Positions 9,337 to 17,504 of a DNA stretch of 64,000 bases are shown here, in pieces; the first letter of the stretch is position 1, and each line of letters begins with the position of its first letter. Location of the stretch: contig NZ_JACHNE010000001.1 in NCBI RefSeq assembly GCF_014205255.1, positions 868,001 to 932,000 of the forward strand. The letters are read 5' to 3'. The DNA is from Streptomyces caelestis. Its GTDB lineage: Bacteria; Actinomycetota; Actinomycetes; Streptomycetales; Streptomycetaceae. Position numbers and translations under genes: made by a program. Under the pieces are notes generated by a model, which had not been told where the DNA came from, ran no database searches, and saw nothing but the letters and a program-made list of their open reading frames with translations.

Positions 9337-10572
9337 ATGAGGTTGGGGGAGGTGGAACGGCTCCGGGGTGAGTTAGCGGAGTTCGTTGCCGATGCGTTCG
9401 CCTCGCTGCCGCGGCGGGATCAGCGGCGATGGGGTGCGTGTTATCTGCGTGGTCTGATGCTGGACGGCCGGCGGAAATCGATCCAGCCGATGGCCGAGCG
9501 GCTGCCGGACGGGAACATGCAGGCCCTGCAGCAGTTCGTGAACCAGTCGCCGTGGGATCCGCTGCCGGTGCGGCGGCGGATCGCCGAGCGGCTGTCCGAG
9601 GTGATCACGCCCGAGGTGTGGGTGGTGGACGACGTGTCGTTTCCCAAGTGCGGCACCGCGTCGGTGGGGGTGGCCCGGCAGTACTGCGGGGCGGTCGGGA
9701 AACGAGCGAACTGCCAGGTCGCGGTCAGTGTCCATGCCGCCACCGACACCGCGTCCTGCCCGCTGGACTGGCAGTTGTATCTGCCGCGCGAGTGGACGGA
9801 TACGCCGGAGCGGTGCCGCAGGGCAGGAGTGCCCGACGAGGTGGTGCACCAGGAGAAGTGGCGCCTGGCGCTCGGCCTGCTCGACACGCTCGGCGAGTGG
9901 CAGCTGAAGGCGCCGGTCGTGGTCGCCGATGCCGGCTACGGCGTCAGCACCCCGTTCCGGCTCGGTCTTCAACAGCGCGGGCTGTCCTATGTGCTGGCGC
10001 TGACCGGGAAGGAAGTCGCCCACCCGGAGAATGCCGAGCCGCACCAGCCCGCTTACGGCGGGCTCGGGCCGCCGACGCTGCCCCGGTATCGCACTGCACC
10101 GCGGGCCGTCTCGGTCCTCGCAGCCGAGGCCGGTGCCGGCCGGTTCACCGAGGTGACATGGCGCCAGGGCAGAAAGGGCGCGATGACCTCACGGTTCGCG
10201 GTCCTGTCCGTGCGGCCTGCGGGCAAGCAGGCCCTGGCCGCAGCTCAGGAGGCGGGCGGCGGCCGCAACCGGTGGGACGGCGTCCTGCCCACCCAGACGC
10301 TCCTGGTCGAATGGCCGGACGGCCAGGGCACTCCGACCGGCTACTGGATATCGAACCTGCCCGCCACCACCCCGGTCGCCGACATGGTGCGGTGGGCGAA
10401 GATGCGCTGGCGGATCGAGCACGACTACCGCGAACTCAAGCACGGCCTGGGACTGGACCACTTCGAGGGCCGCACCTGGCGCGGCTGGCACCACCACGTC
10501 ACCCTCGTCACCGCCGCCCAGGCATTCCTCACCCTCCGGCGGCTCGACCCAAAAGTCCGCACACCGGCCTGA
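9337..10572 (+). CDS. IS701-family transposase (possible -1 frameshift extension to 10691)
   Basis: A 411-residue transposase. Hallmarks are the first catalytic Asp region (VWVVDDVSFPKCGTASVGVA), the second Asp region (PVVVADAGYGVSTPFRLGL) and the Glu region (WRIEHDYRELKHGLGLDHFE), consistent with the DDE domain of the IS701 family. ATG at 9337 was chosen because family proteins begin near MRLGEVERLR. The reading frame stops at 10572, but family members normally continue with a segment like LTLYQVLDLLQDLLRCW. That segment is present just downstream in the -1 frame and ends at 10691, inside the right inverted repeat. A canonical slippery heptamer sits at the junction (see 10548-10554), so the long product would have about 451 residues. 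A simple frameshift mutation is the alternative. Confidence 0.88.
   Translation: MRLGEVERLRGELAEFVADAFASLPRRDQRRWGACYLRGLMLDGRRKSIQPMAERLPDGNMQALQQFVNQSPWDPLPVRRRIAERLSEVITPEVWVVDDVSFPKCGTASVGVARQYCGAVGKRANCQVAVSVHAATDTASCPLDWQLYLPREWTDTPERCRRAGVPDEVVHQEKWRLALGLLDTLGEWQLKAPVVVADAGYGVSTPFRLGLQQRGLSYVLALTGKEVAHPENAEPHQPAYGGLGPPTLPRYRTAPRAVSVLAAEAGAGRFTEVTWRQGRKGAMTSRFAVLSVRPAGKQALAAAQEAGGGRNRWDGVLPTQTLLVEWPDGQGTPTGYWISNLPATTPVADMVRWAKMRWRIEHDYRELKHGLGLDHFEGRTWRGWHHHVTLVTAAQAFLTLRRLDPKVRTPA
10548..10554 (+). other. Slippery heptamer C-CCA-AAA, candidate -1 ribosomal frameshift site
   Basis: The heptamer CCCAAAA is read in the transposase frame as C|CCA|AAA, the exact X-XXY-YYZ arrangement required for tandem -1 slippage. 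Slipping here places ribosomes in the frame that encodes the conserved C-terminal tail (SPHTGLTLYQVLDLLQDLLR...). The 0-frame stop follows 18 bp later at 10570-10572. Whether ribosomes really slip is not shown by the sequence. Confidence 0.45.
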
Positions 10573-10745
10573 CCCTCTACCAGGTCCTCGACCTCCTCCA
10601 GGACCTGCTGAGGTGCTGGGCCGGTGAATGCACCACCTGCGGACGCCCCCTACCCACCCCGCGCAGCCGCCGCAGACAGCCCAGAACCTAACGAAGCACT
10701 ACTAGGCGGTTTCGTTTGGATCACCGTTCAGCCGCCGCCTGTGCC

Positions 10746-11744
10746 CTACAGGGTTACCAGGATCTTGCCGGTGTGCGCGTTGGACTCCATCAGCCGGTGC
10801 GCGTCGGCGACGCGGTCCAGCCCATCGAAGGTCTCGGCGATCACGGGCGCCAGCGTGCCGTCGGTCAGTCCCGAGCCGATGTATGCGGCGGCGCGCCGCC
10901 GGAGGTCGGAACGCTCCAAGAGAGTGCCGTTGTTGTACATGTGCACCGTCTGGGGCCAGTTCAGACCCAACTGCGCCGGACGCGGGTCGAGCCAGCCGTA
11001 CAGCACCGCCGTGCCGTGCGGGGCGAGGGCGTCGCCCAGTGCGGCGAAACCAGGACCGCCGATGGCGTCGAAGACGATCTCGGTGCCCTTGCCCCCGGTG
11101 ATCCGGCGGACCTCTGCGACCAGGTCATCGGAGTCCGTCGCGATCACATGAGCCGCGCCGAGCTCCAAAAGCCGCTGCCGCTTCCGCGGGCCGCGCGTGG
11201 TGGCGATGGGAATCGCGCCGTGCCGCAGGGCCGTCTGGATCGCGGCCGTGCCGACACCGCTCGACGCGCCGGTGATCACCACATGGTCGCCGGGGGCCAT
11301 TCCGGCGGTCTCCACCAGCCCGCCGTATGCGGTCGTGTACGTCAGCCAGGCCGCCGCCGAGGTCACGGCGTCGGCGCCGACGGGGCGATGTACCACCGAC
11401 TCCTGCGGCAACACAACCCGCTCGGCGTACACGCCGTGGACCCCGAAGTCGAAGTCGGCCGCGGCCATCACCGGGTCGCCGGGCACGAAGCCGGTCACGC
11501 CCTCGCCGACCGCCTCGACGACCCCGGCGGCCTCGTAGCCGAGTCGTGAGCCAGGCAGGGTGGGTGGGTAGTAGTAGGTGCCCGCGCGGAAGAGGGCGTC
11601 GGCGCGGTTGAGGCCGATCGCGTCCACACGGAACAGCACCTCACCGGGGCCAGGCGGGCCGATCGGCACGTCCTCGACGCGAAGCACTTCGGGGCCGCCG
11701 AGTTCGTGGAAGAGAACCGCCTTGGTGTGCAGGGAAGTCGTCAT
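10746..11744 (-). CDS. Zinc-independent NADPH:quinone oxidoreductase-like MDR protein
   Basis: A 332-residue medium-chain dehydrogenase/reductase with an N-terminal GroES-like domain (AVLFHELGGPEVLRVEDVP) and a Rossmann domain with the nucleotide motif VVITGASSGVGTAAIQ. No structural zinc Cys cluster is visible, which places it with quinone oxidoreductases and alkenal reductases rather than zinc alcohol dehydrogenases. It probably reduces a quinone or enone with NADPH in the cytoplasm. ATG at 11744 gives the family N-terminus. It is divergent from an AraC-type regulator, with a 98-bp intergenic region containing a 10-bp inverted repeat, so the regulator probably controls it. Confidence 0.9.
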   Translation of the reverse strand: MTTSLHTKAVLFHELGGPEVLRVEDVPIGPPGPGEVLFRVDAIGLNRADALFRAGTYYYPPTLPGSRLGYEAAGVVEAVGEGVTGFVPGDPVMAAADFDFGVHGVYAERVVLPQESVVHRPVGADAVTSAAAWLTYTTAYGGLVETAGMAPGDHVVITGASSGVGTAAIQTALRHGAIPIATTRGPRKRQRLLELGAAHVIATDSDDLVAEVRRITGGKGTEIVFDAIGGPGFAALGDALAPHGTAVLYGWLDPRPAQLGLNWPQTVHMYNNGTLLERSDLRRRAAAYIGSGLTDGTLAPVIAETFDGLDRVADAHRLMESNAHTGKILVTL

Positions 11745-11768
11745 GGAGACGACGCTATGTATCAACCA

Positions 11769-11816
11769 CGAGACGATCCATGTCGGATTGTCTTCTCTTA
11801 CTGTCCGATCGTCTCG
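11769..11816. promoter_or_regulatory. Long-armed inverted repeat between divergent reductase and AraC genes
   Basis: CGAGACGATC at 11769-11778 and its exact complement GATCGTCTCG at 11807-11816 form a perfect 10-bp inverted repeat separated by 28 bp. It lies centrally in the 98-bp divergent promoter region. Two separated half-sites are compatible with binding by the dimeric AraC-family protein encoded next to it. Assignment to that protein is an inference. Confidence 0.55.
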
Positions 11817-11842
11817 CGGACCGCATGCCGTACGGTTCGAGC

Positions 11843-12784
11843 ATGGATGTGCTCAGCGACGCGGTCGCCGCCATGCGCACGGGACGACCGCACTCCTCCC
11901 GCACGGCGCAGACCGCTCCGTGGGGCGTGCGGTTCCCCGCCTCGCAGGGCGCCGGATTCCACGTCGTACTCCAGGGCGCGGCCTGTCTCCTGCGCCCCGG
12001 GGAAGCCGCTCCGGTGCCCCTCGGGTTCGGCGACGTGGTCTTCCTGCCGCACGGCTACGGGCATGCCCTGGCCGACCATCCCGACACTCCCCTGGAGGAC
12101 TTCGCGCTGGGGCCGGACGGATCGTGGCCGGTGCTGGCGGATCCCGGCCCCGGTCTGGACGACGCGGACACGGTGCTGCTCTGCGGTGCCTACCAGTTGA
12201 ACCGGTCGCGGGCGCACCCGCTGCTCTCGGAGCTGCCTCCAGTCGTCCACATCCGGTCCGGGATCGGGACACACCACGGCCTCCGGTCCGCCCTCGACCT
12301 GCTAGGCGCGGAACTGGCGGACCCGCACCCCGGCTCCGACGCGATCGTCTCCGGCCTCCTGGACACGCTGCTGGTGTACCTGCTGCGCACCTGGTGGCTG
12401 CGGAAATCCGCGGAGAGGCAGGAGGCGACGGGCTGGGCGGCAGCCCTGCGGGACCCCGCGGTGACCACCGCACTGCAGGCGATGCACTCCGACCCGACCC
12501 TGCCCTGGACGGTGGAGGGGCTGGCCTCCCATGCCGGCCTGTCCAGGGCCGCATTCGCGCGCCGTTTCACCACCCTGGTGGGCAAGTCGCCCCTGGCCTA
12601 CCTGACCTGGGTGCGCATGACGGCGGCGGGCCGACTGCTGCGCTCGGGCGACACGCCGCTGCGCGCCGTGGCGGAACGCGCGGGCTATACCTCGGAGTTC
12701 GCCTTCGCCAAGGCGTTCAAACGCGAGTACGGCATCCCACCTGGGAAGTACCGTCAGCGTCCCGCGGCTGCCGCCGGTCGCTAG
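11843..12784 (+). CDS. AraC-family transcriptional regulator (cupin_6 type)
   Basis: A 313-residue regulator with an N-terminal AraC/cupin_6-type ligand domain (residues about 1-190) and a C-terminal double helix-turn-helix (from TVEGLASHAGLSRAAFARRF to YTSEFAFAKAFKREYGIPPG). This architecture is common for regulators of adjacent oxidoreductase genes. ATG at 11843 starts the family-like sequence MDVLSDAVAAMRTG. Upstream ATGs (11825, 11780) exist but would include non-conserved residues and the inverted-repeat region. The divergent neighbour is the quinone oxidoreductase, and the gene ends right against an IS5-type remnant. Confidence 0.9.
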   Translation: MDVLSDAVAAMRTGRPHSSRTAQTAPWGVRFPASQGAGFHVVLQGAACLLRPGEAAPVPLGFGDVVFLPHGYGHALADHPDTPLEDFALGPDGSWPVLADPGPGLDDADTVLLCGAYQLNRSRAHPLLSELPPVVHIRSGIGTHHGLRSALDLLGAELADPHPGSDAIVSGLLDTLLVYLLRTWWLRKSAERQEATGWAAALRDPAVTTALQAMHSDPTLPWTVEGLASHAGLSRAAFARRFTTLVGKSPLAYLTWVRMTAAGRLLRSGDTPLRAVAERAGYTSEFAFAKAFKREYGIPPGKYRQRPAAAAGR

Positions 12785-13013
12785 GGCTTTTGTTTGGGTC
12801 ATCGGCGGACCACAGGAAGATGCCGGCGATGTGGAGTCCGGCCAGGTAGATGGTGGCGGCCTTGTCGTAGCGGGTGGTGATGCCGCGCCACTGTTTGAGG
12901 CGGTTGATGCACCGCTCGACGTGTTGCCCTCTTTGCAGGTCTCGCGGTCGAAGGCTGGCGGCCTGCCGCCTCGGCCGCCCCGTCGCAGCCGGTGGCCACA
13001 CTGATCCGCCGGG
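12783..13013 (-). pseudogene. IS5-family transposase, C-terminal remnant with frameshift
   Basis: The minus strand encodes GGRPPAFDRET in one frame and HVERCINRLKQWRGITTRYD plus a hydrophobic tail in another. This is the conserved C-terminus of IS5-group transposases (around the catalytic Glu) broken by a frameshift near 12945. An IS end-like sequence, AGGGCTTTTGTTTGGGTCATC, follows at about 12783-12803. The N-terminal catalytic Asp regions are missing. A similar end-like sequence, also in plus orientation, lies at 10705-10725. No function remains. Confidence 0.7.
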
Positions 13014-13156
13014 ACCGGGACAACCGCCGCGCCGGCCTTTACCGGTTCGCCGCCGGGCTCCCCCGTCACGCTCATCAGTCCGCCGGCTTCCGCGCGGCAC
13101 CGCACGAGTTGCCCTCACCCCTCTTGACGCGTCAATGACAACAGTGGCTTGATGCA

Positions 13157-13170
13157 TGGGAGCGCTCCCA
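13157..13170. promoter_or_regulatory. CebR operator upstream of the CE3 esterase gene
   Basis: TGGGAGCGCTCCCA is a perfect 14-bp palindrome identical to the consensus binding site of CebR, the LacI-family cellobiose/cellotriose-responsive repressor of Streptomyces cellulose utilisation genes. It lies 21 bp upstream of the esterase start codon. A -35-like TTGACG occurs at 13124-13129 (inside the palindrome TTGACGCGTCAA), which would put the operator at or just after the transcription start. Confidence 0.85.
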
Positions 13171-13191
13171 CCTCTCAGGGAAGGGATCACC

Positions 13192-14307
13192 ATGCGCACA
13201 ACCCGCCGCTCCTCCTCGCGCTTACGCATCATCCCGGTTCTCGGCCTCCTCGCCGCGCTGCTCCTCCCCCTCGGCATCACGTTCGCGCCCCGGGCCACGG
13301 CCGCACCGACGGCGGACCCCGTCCGCGTCATGCCGCTCGGCGACTCGATCACCGGCTCGCCGGGCTGCTGGCGAGCGGTCCTCTGGAACCGGCTGCTGAA
13401 CAGCGGGTACAAGGACATCGACTTCGTCGGCACCCTCCCTCCGCAGGGCTGCGGACAGGCGCACGACGGCGACAACGAGGGGCACGGCGGTGAGCTGGTG
13501 ACCAACGTCGCCGATCAGAACCTGCTGCCGGGCAGGCTCGCGGCCACGCGACCGGACATCGTTGTCATGCACTTCGGCACGAACGACGTGTGGAGCAGTA
13601 TCTCCCCCGACCGCATCCTCGCCGCCTACACCAAGCTAGTGACGCAGATGAGGGCCTCCAATCCGGACATGCGGATCCTCGTCGCGCAGCTCATCCCCAT
13701 GAACCCGGCCAGTTGCGCGGCCTGCGCGCAGCGCGTCGTCGACTTCAACGCGCGGATCCCCGACTGGGCGCGGGCCACCAGCACCGAACGCTCCCCGCTC
13801 ACCGTGGTCGACCAGTGGACGGGCTTCAGCACCGCCACGGACACCTACGACGGGGTGCACCCCAACGCCTCCGGTGACAACAAGATCGCCGCCCGCTGGT
13901 TCCCGGCCCTGGCGGCGGTCCTCGACGCCGGCGTCCCCCAAAACCCCGGCGGCCCCGGTGGCCCCGGTGACCCGGGACAACCCGCGGCCTGCACGGCCCG
14001 CTTCCGGGCTGTCTCCTCATGGCAGGGCGGCTACCAGGGAGAGGTGACCGTGACGAACACGTCCGCCTCCGCCGCCTCGGGCTGGACCGCGACCGTCGTA
14101 CCGGCGAACGGCGCGCGCCTCGACCAGGTCTGGAACGGCACCCTCAGCACGGCCGCGGACGGTACCGCCACCGTCACGAACGCGGCGTGGAACGGCGCGT
14201 TGGCGCCCGGCGCGAGCGCCACGTTCGGTTTCGTCGCCACCGCCCCGGCAACGGCCGGCGCCCCGGCGGCGACCGTCACGTGCACGGCGAAGAGTTCCGG
14301 CACCTGA
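13192..14307 (+). CDS. Secreted SGNH/CE3-type carbohydrate esterase with C-terminal CBM2
   Basis: A 371-residue secreted enzyme. Residues 1-38 form a signal peptide (twin Arg, long hydrophobic core, ATA-A cleavage). The SGNH hydrolase domain has the block I motif GDSIT with Ser52, a block III FGTNDVW, and the catalytic DGVHPNASG near residue 225. This matches the carbohydrate esterase family 3 acetyl xylan esterases. A Gly/Pro linker leads to a CBM2-type cellulose-binding domain bracketed by two Cys residues. It should deacetylate xylan or related polymers while bound to cellulose. ATG at 13192 follows GGGAAGGG. The CebR operator upstream ties it to cellooligosaccharide induction. Confidence 0.9.
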   Translation: MRTTRRSSSRLRIIPVLGLLAALLLPLGITFAPRATAAPTADPVRVMPLGDSITGSPGCWRAVLWNRLLNSGYKDIDFVGTLPPQGCGQAHDGDNEGHGGELVTNVADQNLLPGRLAATRPDIVVMHFGTNDVWSSISPDRILAAYTKLVTQMRASNPDMRILVAQLIPMNPASCAACAQRVVDFNARIPDWARATSTERSPLTVVDQWTGFSTATDTYDGVHPNASGDNKIAARWFPALAAVLDAGVPQNPGGPGGPGDPGQPAACTARFRAVSSWQGGYQGEVTVTNTSASAASGWTATVVPANGARLDQVWNGTLSTAADGTATVTNAAWNGALAPGASATFGFVATAPATAGAPAATVTCTAKSSGT

Positions 14308-14436
14308 CGCCCGGCGTGGACAGGACCGGCCCGACGACGCGCTCGGCATCGACGACCAACTCACCGCTCCCTCCCCAGGTTTGGAACGCGAACCCGAACA
14401 GGCCCCACCCCAACCCCACCCCCCTCCGGAGCCGCC

Positions 14437-16071
14437 ATGAGACCCCGCACCGCCCCCACCCCACGCGTGGCCACCGTGGCCGTCGCCCTCCTCGGCCTCC
14501 TGCTCTCCTTCCTCTCCCTCGGCACACCGGCGCACGCCGCCCCCACCGGCTTCCGCATCGACAACGGCCGGCTGCTGGAGGCGTCCGGGAACGACTTCGT
14601 GATGCGGGGCGTCAACCACGCCCACACCTGGTTCCCGGACCGGATCAGCTCCCTGGCGCACATCAAGGCCAAGGGCGCCAACACCGTCCGCGTAGTTCTC
14701 TCCAGCGGTGACCGCTGGACCCGCAACGACACCGCCGACGTGGCGAACGTGGTCTCCCAGTGCAAGCAGAACCGGCTGATCTGTGTGCTGGAGGTGCACG
14801 ACACCACCGGGTACGGCGAACAGAGCGGAGCCGTCACGCTCTCCCGCGCCGCCGACTACTGGATCAGCGTGCAGAGCGCGCTGACCGGTCAGGAGGACTA
14901 CGTCATCGTCAACATCGGCAACGAGCCGCACGGCAACACCGGCTACACGGCCTGGACGGCCGACACCAAGGCAGCCATCCAGAAGCTGCGCACCGCCGGG
15001 TTCGACCACACGATCATGGTCGACGCCCCCAACTGGGGCCAGGACTGGGCCTTCACCATGCGGGACAACGCCGCCTCGGTCTTCGCCGCCGACCCGGACG
15101 CCAACACGATCTTCTCGATCCACATGTACGGCGTCTTCGACACGGCAGCCGAGATCACGGACTATCTGAACCGGTTCGTGACTGCCAAACTCCCCATCGT
15201 CGTCGGCGAGTTCGGTCACGACCACTCGGACGGCAACCCCGACGAGGACACCATCCTGGCCGTTGCCCAGCAACTCCGCCTGGGCTACCTCGGCTGGTCC
15301 TGGAGCGGCAACGGCGGCGGCGTCGAGTACCTGGACATGGTCACGAACTTCGACCCGAACCAGCTCACCAGCTGGGGGCAGCGCCTGTTCAACGGCGCGA
15401 ACGGCATCGCCGCCACCGCCAAGGAGGCCGCGATCTACGCCTCCGGCGGGGGCGACACCACTCCCCCGACGGCTCCCGGCACCCCGACCGCCTCCGGGGT
15501 GACCTCCTCGTCCGCCACCCTGACCTGGGCCGCCGCCACCGACGCGACAGGCGTCACCGGCTACGACGTCGTCCGGGTCGGCGGCGGCACCGAGACGGTC
15601 GTCACATCCACGGCCAGGACGACCGCCACCGTCACCGGCCTGTCCCCCGCCACCTCCTACACCTTCGCCGTCTACGCCCGTGACGCCGCCGGCAACCGTT
15701 CGTCCCGCTCGGCCACGGTGACGTTCACGACCTCCTCCGGCGGCTCGACGGCGGCCTGCGGCGTCGGCTACCGGGTGACGAGCAGCTGGCCCAGCGGATT
15801 CCAGGGTGAGATCACCGTGCGCAACACCGGCACGTCGGCGATCAACGGCTGGACGCTGCGCTGGACCTTCCCGGACAGCCAGCGCATCACCAACCTCTGG
15901 GGCGGTACGGCGACGCAGAGCGGCTCCGAGGTCAGCGTCGCGGCCGCCCCGTACACCGCGACGATCCCCGCGGCGGGCTCGGTCACCCTCGGCTTCACGG
16001 CCTCCCGGGCGACGGCGAACCCCAGCCCGACGGCGTTCACGCTGAACGGCGCCGCCTGCTCGGTGAGCTGA
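14437..16071 (+). CDS. Secreted GH5 beta-mannanase with FnIII and CBM2 domains
   Basis: A 544-residue secreted glycoside hydrolase. After a signal peptide (residues 1-34, ending AHA) comes a GH5 catalytic domain with FVMRGVNHAHTWFPDR, the acid/base Glu163 in NIGNEP and the nucleophile Glu258 in VGEFGH. The sequence around these resembles subfamily 8 mannan endo-beta-1,4-mannosidases such as Streptomyces ManA. A fibronectin type III domain follows (about residues 345-433) and then a CBM2-type module with paired Cys residues. It should cut internal bonds of beta-mannan attached to plant cell walls. It is 130 bp downstream of the esterase with the same orientation, so read-through from the CebR-controlled promoter is possible. 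No CebR box of its own was found. Confidence 0.92.
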   Translation: MRPRTAPTPRVATVAVALLGLLLSFLSLGTPAHAAPTGFRIDNGRLLEASGNDFVMRGVNHAHTWFPDRISSLAHIKAKGANTVRVVLSSGDRWTRNDTADVANVVSQCKQNRLICVLEVHDTTGYGEQSGAVTLSRAADYWISVQSALTGQEDYVIVNIGNEPHGNTGYTAWTADTKAAIQKLRTAGFDHTIMVDAPNWGQDWAFTMRDNAASVFAADPDANTIFSIHMYGVFDTAAEITDYLNRFVTAKLPIVVGEFGHDHSDGNPDEDTILAVAQQLRLGYLGWSWSGNGGGVEYLDMVTNFDPNQLTSWGQRLFNGANGIAATAKEAAIYASGGGDTTPPTAPGTPTASGVTSSSATLTWAAATDATGVTGYDVVRVGGGTETVVTSTARTTATVTGLSPATSYTFAVYARDAAGNRSSRSATVTFTTSSGGSTAACGVGYRVTSSWPSGFQGEITVRNTGTSAINGWTLRWTFPDSQRITNLWGGTATQSGSEVSVAAAPYTATIPAAGSVTLGFTASRATANPSPTAFTLNGAACSVS

Positions 16072-16087
16072 CCGGGCTGTGCGCGAC

Positions 16088-16126
16088 GGTGCCGGCGCGC
16101 CCCCGAAGGGGCCGGCGCGGCGGCAC
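16088..16126 (+). terminator. GC-rich hairpin downstream of the mannanase gene
   Basis: Just after the mannanase stop, the segment from GGTGCCGGCGCG to GCGGCGGCACC folds into an imperfect GC-rich stem around CCCCGAAGGGG. There is no U tract, as is common for Streptomyces terminators. The stem has bulges, so confidence is moderate. Confidence 0.45.
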
Positions 16127-16303
16127 CGCCGCCACGGGGGTGATCCGCGGGTGTGATCCGCGCGACATCCACACCGGAAAGCGGTTTACGTCGCCCCGCA
16201 GTGGTCAGGCGGCGGAGATGTCGCACCGGCACCTCACCGCCGTATCCCCGGCAAGACGCCCATGCGCCCGTCCCGGTTCCCCGCACCGTGCGCGGGAGGC
16301 GTG

Positions 16304-17491
16304 ATGAGCGAGGACACTCTGCGCGAAGACACCCCGCGCGAGGACACCCTGCGCATGCGGCCTGTCGCGAGCACCCGCGGCGAGCCCGGGGCGAGCGCGT
16401 CACACGAGGCCAGCGCCCCGCCGAAGCAGGCCGGGGGTCGCGACGCGTTCTTCGACAACGCCAAGTACCTGGCGATCGTGCTGGTGGCGATCGGGCACGC
16501 CTGGGAGCCGTTGCGGGACGGCAGCCGGACGGTCAGCGCGCTCTACATGGTCGTCTACGCCTTCCACATGCCGGCGTTCATCGTCATCTCCGGCTACTTC
16601 TCGCGCTCCTTCGACGCGAGCCCGGGGCGGATCCGGCGTCTGGTCACCGGGCTCGCCGTTCCGTATGTCGTCTTCGAGACGGCGTACACGCTGTTCACGC
16701 GCTGGACGGACCAGGAACCCGACCGGCCCGTCAGCCTGCTGGATCCGCTGTATCTGACGTGGTTCCTGGCGGCGCTGTTCGTCTGGCGGCTGACCACGCC
16801 GGTGTGGCGGCGCGTGCGGTGGCCGCTGCCGGTCGCCCTCGTCATCGCGATGCTGGCGACGCTCTCGCCGTCCATCGGCAACGACCTCGACCTGCAACGA
16901 ACCCTTCAGTTCCTGCCGTACTTCGTCCTCGGTCTGCTGCTGAAGCCGGAGCACTTCCAGCTGGTGCGCCGCCGCTCGGTGCGGGTGCTGGCCGTGCCGG
17001 TCTTCGCCGCCGCGGTCGCCTTGGCCTACTGGGCCGTCCCGCGGATGACCGGCGCCTGGTTCTACCACCGCGACAGCGCCGAGGAACTCGCCGCGCCCGC
17101 CTGGTACGGGCCCGTGATGACGCTGGTGACGTTCGGCTGTTCGCTGGTCCTCGTGGCCTGCTTCCTGGCGTGGGTGCCCGGGCGCCGGGCGTGGTTCACC
17201 GTGCTGGGCGCGGGGACGCTGTACGGCTACCTGCTGCACGGCTTCGTCGCCCAGGGGTCCAAGTTCTGGGGCTGGTACGAGCCGGCGTGGGTCCACGGGC
17301 CCGTGGGCGTGGCCGCCGTGACGGTCGTCGCGGCGGTGCTCGTGACCGTGCTCTGCACCCCGCCGGTGCGGCGGCTGTTCCGCTGGGTCATGGAGCCCGA
17401 CATGGCGTGGGCGTTCCGCCGGGACGCACCTCAGCGGACACCGGAACGGAACGCCGTCCGCGCAGGGAGCGGGAGCCCGGTACGCGGCTGA
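16304..17491 (+). CDS. Acyltransferase 3 family integral membrane protein
   Basis: A 395-residue protein with about ten transmembrane segments and the acyltransferase-3 N-terminal signature (FFDNAKYLAIVLVAIGHAWE, with the conserved His). This family O-acylates extracytoplasmic sugars or other small molecules using an acyl donor from the cytoplasm. The N-terminal cytoplasmic tail has a short three-fold repeat of EDTLR/EDTPR. ATG at 16304 has GGGAGG upstream. An upstream ATG at 16262 is less likely. It is convergent with the GH36 gene, only 13 bp apart. The acylated target is unknown. Confidence 0.85.
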   Translation: MSEDTLREDTPREDTLRMRPVASTRGEPGASASHEASAPPKQAGGRDAFFDNAKYLAIVLVAIGHAWEPLRDGSRTVSALYMVVYAFHMPAFIVISGYFSRSFDASPGRIRRLVTGLAVPYVVFETAYTLFTRWTDQEPDRPVSLLDPLYLTWFLAALFVWRLTTPVWRRVRWPLPVALVIAMLATLSPSIGNDLDLQRTLQFLPYFVLGLLLKPEHFQLVRRRSVRVLAVPVFAAAVALAYWAVPRMTGAWFYHRDSAEELAAPAWYGPVMTLVTFGCSLVLVACFLAWVPGRRAWFTVLGAGTLYGYLLHGFVAQGSKFWGWYEPAWVHGPVGVAAVTVVAAVLVTVLCTPPVRRLFRWVMEPDMAWAFRRDAPQRTPERNAVRAGSGSPVRG

Positions 17492-17504
17492 CGCCGGCGC
17501 CCGC

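Larger units (their letters stand above)
9285..10701 (+). mobile_element. IS701-family insertion sequence with CTAG target duplication
   Basis: A complete 1,417-bp element. Its terminal inverted repeats are TAGTGCTTCGTTACGTT on the left and AACCTAACGAAGCACTA on the right (16 of 17 match). Both ends are flanked by CTAG (9281-9284 and 10702-10705), which fits the YTAR target duplication known for IS701-family elements. The single gene inside encodes a DDE transposase. The good repeat identity and clean duplication suggest a fairly recent insertion. Confidence 0.9.

Noticed and set aside
10702..12806. Composite transposon carrying the reductase and AraC genes
   Set aside because: The end-like sequences are in the same orientation, only one side has a transposase remnant, and no target duplication could be seen.
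12302..13105. A minus-strand open frame of 267 residues over the AraC gene and IS remnant
   Set aside because: Most of it is antisense to the AraC gene. Only the short GGRPPAFDRET part is meaningful, as a piece of the IS5-type remnant.
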